DNA from: Rhizobium oryzicola
Lineage (GTDB): Bacteria; Pseudomonadota; Alphaproteobacteria; Rhizobiales; Rhizobiaceae
Reading direction: 5' to 3'
Length of the DNA: 64,000 nt
Assembly: GCF_030504645.1 (NCBI RefSeq)
Contig: NZ_JAUKWQ010000001.1
Coordinates: forward strand, 248,001-312,000
Of the stretch, positions 43,504 to 51,383 are shown piece after piece. The notes beneath the pieces are model-generated. The model ran no database searches. It was not told where the DNA came from and saw only the letters and a list, made by a program, of their open reading frames with translations. Within the stretch, counting starts at the first letter, position 1. Each line of letters begins with the position of its first letter. A program made the position numbers and the translations under genes.

Positions 43504-43553
43504 AACGTCAAAGGTAAAGGTCGAGCGGGCGGCGTGCCGCCCGCGACAAGCAA

Positions 43554-43712
43554 TCAGCGAGCGGGATTGATCGAACCCGTGCTGCAGGGATCGATACCAT
43601 AGGCGGGTGCACATGCGCCCTTGCCGGCGGCAACCGTACCCGGTGCCATGAAGGAGCCAGCAAGAATTACGAGTGCCGCACACGCAAAAAACAGTGCGAT
43701 GGACTTGCCCAT
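43554..43712 (-). CDS. Small secreted protein, 52 aa
   Basis: A 52-residue protein whose first half is a clear signal peptide or membrane anchor (MGKSIALFFACAALVILAGS) followed by a short Cys-containing tail (GKGACAPAYGIDPCSTGSIN). The two cysteines could form one disulfide in the periplasm. ATG at 43712 follows AAAGG at a plausible distance; the open frame extends to 43808 but without a family-like start. It stands alone, convergent to uppP and separated from the next gene by a strong terminator. Function unknown. Confidence 0.65.
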   Translation of the reverse strand: MGKSIALFFACAALVILAGSFMAPGTVAAGKGACAPAYGIDPCSTGSINPAR

Positions 43713-43884
43713 GGAGAAGTGCCTTTCGGGGTATGGAATTGGGGTCACGGCGATACCGAGGTCTCGATCCGGCAGGAGGGGTTTATTGGCCTGGCGAGCA
43801 TGATTCAATAGCGGATTTTGCTGAACCAGCGGTTAACGCGCGCTTCTCAAGTCATGCGTTTTTTGTGCAACATGTGCAAAAATG

Positions 43885-43916
43885 AAAGCGGGCAAAACCA
43901 TGATTTTGCCCGCTTT
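43885..43916. terminator. Strong bidirectional Rho-independent terminator
   Basis: AAAGCGGGCAAAA (43885-43897) pairs perfectly with TTTTGCCCGCTTT (43904-43916) around CCATGA, with T- and A-rich flanks on both sides. It terminates the NDUFA9-like gene on the minus strand. Confidence 0.9.
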
Positions 43917-43948
43917 TTACCATGATCTTGACAAGATTGCCGAAAGGT

Positions 43949-44929
43949 TCAGGCGGCCTTGCCGGTGCCGCTGAACTGACCTTGCGGACGATACTGAACC
44001 AGATAGCTCGGAAGCACCGTGTCGAGCAGCGTCGAGCGGATGCCGAGGCCCTTCAGGGTACGGCCTTCCTTTTCCGCCAGATCGGAAACCACATTGTCGC
44101 TCTTCAGCAGCGTCACCTGATCGCCGGTCAACGGCGGCGTGATCAGCGGAACCGCTGACGCAACGCCACCGATGAAGGAGGCAACACCGAATGGCAGCGA
44201 AACAAAGCGACCCTTGCGATGCGTGACGCGCAGAACCGCCTCCAGACAGTCCTTGAAGCTCAGCACTTCCGGACCGCCAAGTTCATAGGTCTTGCCGGCA
44301 TCGATCGTCCCATCCACGGCGCGGCCAACCACTTCCGCCACGTCTTCCACGAAGACCGGCTGGAACTTGGTCTTGCCGCCGCCGATCAGCGGCAGGAAGG
44401 GCAGGGTGCGGGCCATATCGGCGAACTTGTTGAAGAAGTTGTCTTCCTGGCCGAACACGATCGACGGGCGCAGGATGATGGCATCGGGCAGGATCGTGCG
44501 GATCGCATCTTCCGCGCGGCCCTTCGAACGGGCGTAGGAGGAGGCAGACTTTGCGTCGGCACCGATGGCAGAGATGTGGGTGAGCTTGGCGCCATTGGCG
44601 CGGGCAGCTTCGGCTACGGCCTTGGCGCCGAATTCCTGCACGGCGTCAAACTTGTTGCGGCCGCTTTCGAAAAGGATGCCGACGCAGTTGACCACATGGT
44701 TGGAACCAGCAACGGCCTTGTCGATCGACTGGCGGTAGCGCAGGTTTGCCTGCACCAGCTGGATCTGGCCCGCATAGCCGAGCGGACGCAGGAAACCGGC
44801 CAGATCCGGGCGGCGCACCGCCACGCGGATGCGATAGCCGCGCTTTGCCAGGGCCCGCACGACATGGCGGCCGACAAAGCCCGAGCCCCCGAACACGGTA
44901 ACGAGCGGCGGAAGATTGGACACGGTCAT
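43949..44929 (-). CDS. Complex I NDUFA9-like NAD(P)-binding protein
   Basis: A 326-residue atypical SDR of the NDUFA9/39-kDa complex I subunit family, common as a stand-alone gene in alphaproteobacteria. The Rossmann motif is VTVFGGSGFVGRHVVRALAK, followed by VNCVGILFESGRNKFDAVQ, LTHISAIGADAKSASSYARS and ILRPSIVFGQEDNFFNKFAD. In mitochondria the homologue stabilises complex I with a bound NADPH; the bacterial role is unclear, perhaps a quinone-related reductase. It is monocistronic and ends at the terminator at 43885. Confidence 0.9.
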   Translation of the reverse strand: MTVSNLPPLVTVFGGSGFVGRHVVRALAKRGYRIRVAVRRPDLAGFLRPLGYAGQIQLVQANLRYRQSIDKAVAGSNHVVNCVGILFESGRNKFDAVQEFGAKAVAEAARANGAKLTHISAIGADAKSASSYARSKGRAEDAIRTILPDAIILRPSIVFGQEDNFFNKFADMARTLPFLPLIGGGKTKFQPVFVEDVAEVVGRAVDGTIDAGKTYELGGPEVLSFKDCLEAVLRVTHRKGRFVSLPFGVASFIGGVASAVPLITPPLTGDQVTLLKSDNVVSDLAEKEGRTLKGLGIRSTLLDTVLPSYLVQYRPQGQFSGTGKAA

Positions 44930-45468
44930 GGAAGCGCTCCGAAAGCCTTGGATGAAAGAGGTTTTCTTTGTCTCTAGCCGAATCGGAAAGCAAGGTGAAG
45001 CCTCGGCTTGCCGACTGCCGCAGGTAGGCTCAGGAAATTTGCCGTGAGCTTGCCAAATGGCAAATGTCGGATGGGTTCAAACGCCACTAGAATGCCGACA
45101 ATCCCGAGATGTTGCGGTGGGGGCGGGCGCCGCAGCAGCTCTCCTTCTCCCCAGATATGCCGGGCGAGGCTACGAACTCCCAAAGATCTCATCCATGAAC
45201 CTGGGCGGCTTTTCCGTGAAGTGCCGACCGCAGGTGGGCCACTTGTAGCGCTGATGGCCGCCTTTAAAGCCGGTTTTGAACAGATCCTGTCCATGACCAT
45301 CTCGGGCACGCCATCCGCGACCTTAATCTCCAAATCACCGACCGGAACCAAACTAGAGTCCTTAAAGCTGGTTCTGTAAACAATGCCAAATTGAAGAGGG
45401 ATGTGGCGTTTTCTGACGCGAATTTCTCCAGACTTGCCATTGCTCGGTTGCGGCCTAGATAGCCGTTC
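44930..45468. other. Gap with a decayed gene, otherwise unassigned
   Basis: The 539 bases between the NDUFA9-like gene and otsB hold the zinc-ribbon pseudogene at 45170-45314. On the minus strand, 45315-45415 is also open in a frame encoding RKRHIPLQFGIVYRTSF and DSSLVPVGDLEIKVADG, but without a start codon; it may be more of the same relic. I see nothing else convincing. Confidence 0.4.
45170..45314 (-). pseudogene. Frameshifted small zinc-ribbon protein (decayed)
   Basis: Reading from ATG at 45314 gives MACPRW, then a break in frame. In the next frame, starting in the same place, runs GHGQDLFKTGFKGGHQRYKW, PTCGRHFTEKPPRFMDEIF and GSS, ending at TAG (45172-45170). Restoring two bases after MACPR would give CPRCGHGQ and a continuous 48-residue protein with a CxxC...CxxC zinc ribbon like the N-terminal domains of several transposases (InsA type). 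The third Cys is also lost (YKW for YKC). Both changes point to a relic of a mobile-element or small zinc-binding gene. It sits in the untranslated stretch before otsB. Confidence 0.5.
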
Positions 45469-46257
45469 ATGGAACAGACGGACACATCACGCGGTGAGGT
45501 TTTGGCCGCATCGGATGAGCAACCTCTGGCGCCGCTTCTGGCCGAGCCGGACCAATGGGCGCTCTTTCTCGACATCGACGGCACACTGGTGGATCTCGCC
45601 GAGACGCCTGACAGCGTGGTGGTCGAGCCGGGGCTGACAGACACACTGCAAGCGCTCTCTCACCGGCTTGGCGGCGCCCTGGCATTGGTCACAGGCCGCG
45701 CACTTCCCTATGCGGACCAGTTGCTGCAGCCGCTTGCCCTGCCCATTGCCGGTCTACATGGGGCAGAGCGCAGACGGGCCGATGGTTCTGTCGATGCGGT
45801 CACGCCGGAACCTTCCTTCGTCACCCTGAAACGGTCGCTGGAGCGGGTCACCTCCGACTGGGATGGCGTGATCATTGAGGACAAGGGCGGCGCTGTGGCA
45901 GCCCATTTTCGCCAGGCCCCGGAACGGCAGGCATCGCTGGAGGCCGTGATGGCGGCAGCCCTTTCCGAAGCCGGGCCCGACTACAGCCTTCAGCGCGGGA
46001 AGATGGTGCTGGAGATTCGCCCTGCCCGCGCCAACAAGGGATCTGCCGTTGAGGCGTTTCTGTCAGAAGCACCATTCTCTGGCCGCAAGCCGATCGCCAT
46101 TGGCGACGACCTGACGGACGAGGCGATGTTTCGCTTCGCCAACGAGGCGGGCGGCCTCTCCATCCACATTGGCGAAGCCGCAGACACCGCGGCGCAATTC
46201 ACCCTCCCCTCGCCGGATGCCTTGAGACAGGCGCTGCGCCGGATCGCAACCGAATGA
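45469..46257 (+). CDS. otsB: Trehalose-6-phosphate phosphatase
   Basis: A 262-residue HAD-superfamily phosphatase producing trehalose from trehalose 6-phosphate. Motif I is ALFLDIDGTLVDLAE (nucleophile first Asp), followed by LALVTGRALPYADQLLQPLA, a cap region GLHGAERRRADGS, and the C-terminal KPIAIGDDLTDEAMFRFANE with the metal-binding Asp pair. Length matches E. coli OtsB (266). The gene is followed 22 bases later by otsA in the same direction, so both trehalose enzymes are co-expressed. Confidence 0.95.
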   Translation: MEQTDTSRGEVLAASDEQPLAPLLAEPDQWALFLDIDGTLVDLAETPDSVVVEPGLTDTLQALSHRLGGALALVTGRALPYADQLLQPLALPIAGLHGAERRRADGSVDAVTPEPSFVTLKRSLERVTSDWDGVIIEDKGGAVAAHFRQAPERQASLEAVMAAALSEAGPDYSLQRGKMVLEIRPARANKGSAVEAFLSEAPFSGRKPIAIGDDLTDEAMFRFANEAGGLSIHIGEAADTAAQFTLPSPDALRQALRRIATE

Positions 46258-46279
46258 TCGCCCACAGGAGAAAAATCCA

Positions 46280-47656
46280 TTGAGCCGTCTGGTCATCATT
46301 TCCAACCGCGTCACCATCCCGGAAAAGAGCGCCACTGCACCTGCGGGCGGGCTTGCCGTGGCGCTGCAGGCGGCTTTGGAGGAGCGCGGCGGCATCTGGA
46401 TGGGCTGGTCCGGCAAATCAAGCGGCGCCAAGGAGCCGGCGGAGCTCCACCTCATCGAGCGCGGCAACATTACCTACGCGTTGACGGACCTGACGAAAAC
46501 GGATGTGGAGGAATATTATCACGGCTTTGCCAACCGTGTTCTCTGGCCCATCTGCCACTACCGGCTGGATCTCGCCGAATATGCCCGCAAGGAAATGGCC
46601 GGATACTTTCGGGTCAATCGCTTCTTCGCGCATCGTCTCGCACCGCTGCTCAAGCCGGACGACATCATCTGGGTGCATGACTACCATCTAATCCCGCTGG
46701 CTGCGGAACTGCGCCGGATGGGCATCAAGAACCGCATCGGTTTCTTCCTGCATATTCCCTGGCCGCCGGCGGACGTGCTGTTTGCCATGCCTGTTCATGA
46801 GGAGATCATGCGGGGGCTGACGCACTACGATCTGGTGGGCTTCCAGACGGTGCATGATCTCTCGAATTTCCGTGGCTGCCTGGAGCGAGAAGGGTTTGGC
46901 TCTGCCGTCAGCGATACGGTGTTTTCCGCCAATGGCGCGGAGTTTCGCGGCAACTTCTACTCCATCGGCATCGAAACGGCCGCTTTTGCGGAGTTTGCGC
47001 GCAAATCCGCCAGCGGCGTGCTGGTGAAGAAGGCGCGTCAGAGCCTGGAGGGCCGCGATCTCATCATCGGTGTCGACCGGCTGGATTATTCCAAGGGCAT
47101 TACCCAGCGCATCGATGCCTATGAGAGCTTCATCACCCGCAACCCGGAACAGCATGGCAAGGTGACCTATCTGCAGATCACCCCGAAATCGCGCTCGGAA
47201 GTGCCGGAATACGAGCAGATGCAGCGCACCGTGGCCGAGCAGGCGGGCCGCGTGAATGGTGCTCTTGGCGCTGTCGACTGGGTACCCATTCGCTACATCA
47301 ACAAGTCTATCGGAAGACCTATCCTCGCGGGCCTCTATCGCCTCGCGAAGATCGGCCTCGTCACGCCGCTGCGCGACGGGATGAACCTTGTCGCCAAGGA
47401 GTTCGTTGCGGCACAGGACCCTGAAGATCCAGGCGTCTTGGTGCTCTCCCGCTTTGCCGGCGCTGCCCAGGAGCTGAAGGGTGCGCTTCTGGTCAACCCC
47501 TACGATATCGAAGGCACCGGCCATGCCATTGCCAGGGGGCTGACCATGGGACGCGAAGAGCGCATACAGCGTTGGCGCGGCATGATGGACCACCTGCTGG
47601 AGCATGACGTGACCCGCTGGTGTGATGATTTTCTGAAAGACCTTACGGCTGCGTGA
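46280..47656 (+). CDS. otsA: Trehalose-6-phosphate synthase
   Basis: A 458-residue GT20 glycosyltransferase joining UDP-glucose and glucose 6-phosphate. Seen are [18 protein letters not shown], the acceptor-site [32 protein letters not shown], and the UDP-glucose segment [20 protein letters not shown], with [14 protein letters not shown] near the C-terminus. The start is TTG at 46280, positioned 9 bases after AGGAG; no ATG lies close enough. Its last bases overlap the 3' end of the convergent LysR gene by 14. Together with otsB it makes the osmoprotectant trehalose. Confidence 0.96.
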   Translation: MSRLVIISNRVTIPEKSATAPAGGLAVALQAALEERGGIWMGWSGKSSGAKEPAELHLIERGNITYALTDLTKTDVEEYYHGFANRVLWPICHYRLDLAEYARKEMAGYFRVNRFFAHRLAPLLKPDDIIWVHDYHLIPLAAELRRMGIKNRIGFFLHIPWPPADVLFAMPVHEEIMRGLTHYDLVGFQTVHDLSNFRGCLEREGFGSAVSDTVFSANGAEFRGNFYSIGIETAAFAEFARKSASGVLVKKARQSLEGRDLIIGVDRLDYSKGITQRIDAYESFITRNPEQHGKVTYLQITPKSRSEVPEYEQMQRTVAEQAGRVNGALGAVDWVPIRYINKSIGRPILAGLYRLAKIGLVTPLRDGMNLVAKEFVAAQDPEDPGVLVLSRFAGAAQELKGALLVNPYDIEGTGHAIARGLTMGREERIQRWRGMMDHLLEHDVTRWCDDFLKDLTAA

Positions 47657-48578
47657 TGGCCAACAATGCGCTCGACAGAACCTGCTGGAATTCCTCCAGC
47701 AACCAGAGCCGTAGGGCTTCGGTTTCCGGCCCCGGCTCCGCAGGCGGCACGAACCAGTAGCCGCGCTCCGGCTCCCTGATCATAGGGCCGCAGCGCACCA
47801 GCATGCCGCTTTCCAGCAGCGGATCGATGAGGCCGAGCCAACCGAGTGCAACTCCCTGTTCCGCCATGGCCGCCTGCAGCACGAGCGAATAGGTGTTGAA
47901 CCCCACTTCTCCGCGATCGGCTCTACGCTCACGACGCAGACCAAACGCCTGCAGATAGCTTGACCAGTCATGCCAGGGCGACAGGTGTTCCGTCTCCAGA
48001 TGCAAGAGCGTGCTCGACGCCAGTCGTTCCGGCACATCAAGGGGACCGGTGCGGGCGATAAATCCCGGTGCGCATACCGGTACCACCTGTTCCGGGAGAA
48101 GCAGGATGCCGGTGCGGCTGAACTCTGCCTGCGTGCCGAACACAATCGAAACTTCGCCTTCTTCCGGCACCGCCGGGCCGGTTCGATGGGAGGCGACGAT
48201 GCGGATATCCATGTCCGGATGACGCTGGCGAAATGCATGCATGCGCGGCATCAGCCAGAAGGCGGAAAAGGCATAATCGGTGGCAATCCGGATGGCGCGA
48301 CGCTGGCTGCGCTTGCGGAAATCGCGCGCCAGATCGTCTGCCTCATCGACAAACCGCGCGGCAACCTCAAACAGGCGGCGGCCTTCCGCCGTCAGCTCCA
48401 CGCCGCGATGCTGACGCCGCAGCAAGGGAACCTGCAACTGCTCTTCTAGTTTGCGGATCTGATAGCTGACCGCCGGCTGGCTGAGGCCGAGCCTTTCAGC
48501 GGCCAGCGTCAAATTCCCGGTGCGTCCGACCTCATGAAGAATGCGGGCCCAGCCGAGATCCAGCGGACGATCAGCCAT
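47643..48578 (-). CDS. LysR-family regulator of choline-O-sulfate use
   Basis: A 311-residue LysR protein, divergent from choX-betC, matching the choline-sulfate-utilisation regulator subfamily. The helix-turn-helix is LTLAAERLGLSQPAVSYQIR, then KLEEQLQVPLLRRQHRGVEL; the effector domain reads ISTDYAF-like residues as IRIATDYAFSAFWLMPRMHA. ATG at 48578 (MADRPLDLGWARIL) is preferred because relatives start there; seven upstream codons are also open. Its 3' end overlaps otsA by 14 bases. An inverted repeat just upstream of choX is a likely operator. Confidence 0.88.
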   Translation of the reverse strand: MADRPLDLGWARILHEVGRTGNLTLAAERLGLSQPAVSYQIRKLEEQLQVPLLRRQHRGVELTAEGRRLFEVAARFVDEADDLARDFRKRSQRRAIRIATDYAFSAFWLMPRMHAFRQRHPDMDIRIVASHRTGPAVPEEGEVSIVFGTQAEFSRTGILLLPEQVVPVCAPGFIARTGPLDVPERLASSTLLHLETEHLSPWHDWSSYLQAFGLRRERRADRGEVGFNTYSLVLQAAMAEQGVALGWLGLIDPLLESGMLVRCGPMIREPERGYWFVPPAEPGPETEALRLWLLEEFQQVLSSALLAITQP

Positions 48579-48636
48579 AAAATTTCCTTTTGGCAGCAAT
48601 CAAAAAAGCCCGACTTCACAGGTAGCGGCAACGCGA

Positions 48637-48654
48637 TGTTCTATAAACTGAACA
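48637..48654. promoter_or_regulatory. LysR operator candidate before choX
   Basis: TGTTC (48637-48641) and GAACA (48650-48654) form an inverted repeat with an 8-base AT-rich spacer, 18 bp in total, within the 94-base divergent gap. Size and position fit a LysR site overlapping the choX promoter. Confidence 0.45.
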
Positions 48655-48672
48655 AATAAAAGGGGAACTGCA

Positions 48673-49623
48673 ATGAAAACCATGGCATGCATGGGCGGGC
48701 TGATCGCCGGCCTCATTTTCTCCCTTTCCGCAACCGGCACCGCCTTGGCTGCCGACGATGCGGCCTGCAAGGCCATCCGCCTGTCCGATCCCGGCTGGAC
48801 CGATATCACCGCCACCAATGCCACGGCCTCCGTGGTTCTCGAAGCCTTGGGCTATGCGCCTGATGTGAAGACGCTGTCGGTTCCGATCGGCTACCAGTCC
48901 ATGAAGAACGGCGAGATCGACGTCTTCCTCGGCAACTGGATGCCGGCCCAGAAAGCCTTCATCGATGACCTCACCAATGCCAAGGCGATCGAGGTGATGA
49001 CGAAGAACCTGGAGGGCGCCAAGTTCACGCTGGCCGTTCCCTCTTACGTGGCTGACAAGGGCGTGAAGGATTTTACCGATCTTGCCAAGCAGGCTGACGG
49101 CTTCGGCAAGAAGATCTACGGCATCGAGCCCGGCGCACCGGCCAATGGCAATATCCAGAAGATGATCGACAAGAATGACTTTGACCTGAAGGGCTGGGAG
49201 CTTGTCGAATCCGGCGAGCAGGCCATGTTGGCGCAGGTGAAGCGCGCCGAAGCCCAAAAGGAAAACATCGTTTTCCTCGCCTGGGCGCCGCACCCCATGA
49301 ATACCCAGTTCAAGATCACCTATCTCTCCGGCGGCGACGCCTATTTCGGCCCGAACTATGGTGGCGCGGAAGTCTATACGCTCGCCCGCAGCGGCTGGCC
49401 GGCCAAATGCCCGAATGCGGCAGCGCTGTTTAAATCCATGCGCTTCGAAATCGGCATGGAAAACGAGCTGATGGGCAAGATCCTCGGCGGCGATGATCCG
49501 AAGGCGGCGGCCAAAGCCTGGCTGAAGGCCAACCCGAAAACGATCGAGCCCTGGCTTGCCGGCGTGACCACATTGGATGGCAAGCCAGGTCTCCCCACCG
49601 TGAAGACCGCTCTGGGCCTCTGA
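48673..49623 (+). CDS. choX: Choline ABC transporter binding protein (ChoX-like)
   Basis: A 316-residue periplasmic OpuAC-type binding protein for choline. A signal peptide is clear (MACMGGLIAGLIFSLSATGT, cleavage near ALA-AD). Typical segments are KAIRLSDPGWTDITATNATA, MKNGEIDVFLGNWMPAQKAF with the ligand-binding aromatic, GIEPGAPANGNIQKMIDKND and NIVFLAWAPHPMNTQFKITY. The permease and ATPase (choW, choV) are not in this window. It is 7 bases ahead of betC, linking choline uptake to release of choline from choline-O-sulfate, and is presumably induced with it. Confidence 0.92.
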   Translation: MKTMACMGGLIAGLIFSLSATGTALAADDAACKAIRLSDPGWTDITATNATASVVLEALGYAPDVKTLSVPIGYQSMKNGEIDVFLGNWMPAQKAFIDDLTNAKAIEVMTKNLEGAKFTLAVPSYVADKGVKDFTDLAKQADGFGKKIYGIEPGAPANGNIQKMIDKNDFDLKGWELVESGEQAMLAQVKRAEAQKENIVFLAWAPHPMNTQFKITYLSGGDAYFGPNYGGAEVYTLARSGWPAKCPNAAALFKSMRFEIGMENELMGKILGGDDPKAAAKAWLKANPKTIEPWLAGVTTLDGKPGLPTVKTALGL

Positions 49624-49630
49624 TTACACC

Positions 49631-51151
49631 ATGTCGCAGCCGAATATCCTGATCCTGATGGTGGACCAGCTCAATGGGACGCTGTTTCCCGATGGCCCCG
49701 CTGAGTTCCTGCATGCGCCCCACCTGAAGGCCCTGGCGAAGCGCTCCGTGCGCTTCGCCAACACCTATACGGCAAGCCCGCTCTGCGCGCCGGCGCGGGC
49801 CAGCTTCATGTCGGGCCAGTTGCCGAGCCGCACCCGCGTCTATGACAATGCCGCGGAGTTCGCTTCCGATATCCCGACCTATGCGCATCACCTGCGGGCT
49901 GCGGGCTACTACACCGCCCTCTCCGGCAAGATGCATTTCGTCGGCCCGGACCAGATGCACGGTTTCGAGGAGCGGCTGACGACGGATATCTACCCCGCCG
50001 ATTTCGGCTGGACGCCTGATTATACGAAGCCCGGCGAGCGTATCGACTGGTGGTATCATAACCTCGGTTCCGTCACCGGCGCAGGCGTGGCCGAGATCAC
50101 CAACCAGATGGAGTATGACGACGAGGTGGCCTATCACGCCACCCGCAAGCTTTACGATCTGTCGCGTCGGCAGGACGAGCGCCCCTGGTGCCTGACGGTC
50201 AGCTTCACCCATCCCCACGACCCTTACGTGGCGCGACGCAAGTTCTGGGATCTCTACGAGGATTGCCCTGATCTCGACCCGCCCGGCGACATTCCGGCCT
50301 TTGAGGATCTGGACCCGCATTCGCAGCGCCTGCTGGAGGCCTGCGATTTCCGCGCCTTCGACATTACGCCGGAACAGGTGCGGCGCGCGCGCCGGGGCTA
50401 TTTCGCCAACATCTCCTATGTGGACGAGAAGGTCGGAGAAATCCTCGATGTTCTCGAACGTGGCCGCATGGCGGACAATACCATCATCCTCTTCGTGTCA
50501 GACCATGGCGACATGCTGGGCGAGAAGGGCTTGTGGTTCAAGATGTGCTTCTTCGAAGGCTCGGCCCGCGTGCCCCTGATGATCGCAGCACCCGACTGGG
50601 AGCCCGCATCGGTTTTACAGCCCGTCTCGACGCTCGATGTCACGCCGACGATTGCCAGGCTTGCGGGGCTCGACCTCACCCGCATTGCACGCTGGACGGA
50701 TGGCGAGGATCTGGCGCCGCTTGCGACAGGCACAGGCGGACGCGGCCCGGTGCCCATGGAATATGCGGCGGAAGGCTCGATCGCGCCGCTGGTCGGGCTT
50801 CGCGACGGCCGCTACAAGCTGACGCTCTGCGAGGCCGACCCGCCGCTGCTGTTCGATCTGGATACCGACCCGCACGAGACGCAGAACCTCGCCGATGACC
50901 CTGCCCATGCTGAGGTTTTGAAGCGCCTGACAGCCATGATGCGCGCCCGCTGGGATCTGAAGCGTTTCGATGAGGCGGTGCGGGAAAGCCAGGCCCGCCG
51001 CTGGGTGGTCTATCCAGCTCTGCGCAACGGCGCCTACTACCCTTGGGATTACCAGCCGCTGCAGAAAGCCTCCGAGCGCTACATGCGCAACCACATGGAT
51101 TTGAACGTGCTGGAAGAGAGCAAGCGTTTTCCACGGGGGAATGATCACTAA
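49631..51151 (+). CDS. betC: Choline-sulfatase
   Basis: A 506-residue sulfatase that hydrolyses choline-O-sulfate to choline, first step toward glycine betaine. The catalytic formylglycine position is Cys52 within SPLCAPARASFMSG (CxPxR motif, Arg56), preceded by the metal-binding Asp12 in LILMVDQLNG. Further sites are SGKMHFVGPDQMHGFEE, VSFTHPHDPYVARRK and FVSDHGDMLGEKGLWFK. The C-terminal tail RWVVYPALRNGAYYPWDYQP is specific for choline-sulfatases. A separate maturation enzyme must make the formylglycine. It forms an operon with choX. Confidence 0.95.
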   Translation: MSQPNILILMVDQLNGTLFPDGPAEFLHAPHLKALAKRSVRFANTYTASPLCAPARASFMSGQLPSRTRVYDNAAEFASDIPTYAHHLRAAGYYTALSGKMHFVGPDQMHGFEERLTTDIYPADFGWTPDYTKPGERIDWWYHNLGSVTGAGVAEITNQMEYDDEVAYHATRKLYDLSRRQDERPWCLTVSFTHPHDPYVARRKFWDLYEDCPDLDPPGDIPAFEDLDPHSQRLLEACDFRAFDITPEQVRRARRGYFANISYVDEKVGEILDVLERGRMADNTIILFVSDHGDMLGEKGLWFKMCFFEGSARVPLMIAAPDWEPASVLQPVSTLDVTPTIARLAGLDLTRIARWTDGEDLAPLATGTGGRGPVPMEYAAEGSIAPLVGLRDGRYKLTLCEADPPLLFDLDTDPHETQNLADDPAHAEVLKRLTAMMRARWDLKRFDEAVRESQARRWVVYPALRNGAYYPWDYQPLQKASERYMRNHMDLNVLEESKRFPRGNDH

Positions 51152-51224
51152 TCACGACAAATCTGCCGTGAGCTTCAATGTCTTCAGCGTGTTCAGCAAG
51201 CGACAGAAAGTGCCCCGCCTACCA

Positions 51225-51312
51225 CGTCATCCTCGGGCTTGACCCGAGGATCCACAATACAAGACCCGAGTCGGTGCCGGCCTGGATCCTCGGGTCAAGC
51301 CCGAGGATGACG
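51225..51312. repeat. Perfect 30-bp inverted repeat (CCTCGGGCTTGACCCGAGG type)
   Basis: Arms 51225-51254 and 51283-51312 are perfect reverse complements around a 28-base spacer; each arm is itself a hairpin (CCTCGGG/CCCGAGG). The core is a dispersed element well known from Rhizobiales genomes. It separates betC from the convergent prfC. Confidence 0.8.
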
Positions 51313-51383
51313 ACGTGGTTGGCGTGAGCCTACCGGACAACCCCACTTACACAGGCCTTGGAGAAGGCAAGTCTTCACACCAC

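Noticed and set aside
45008-45379. 123-codon plus-strand frame in the gap before otsB
   Set aside because: Low-complexity translation, no ribosome-binding site, and the minus strand carries the better-supported zinc-ribbon relic.
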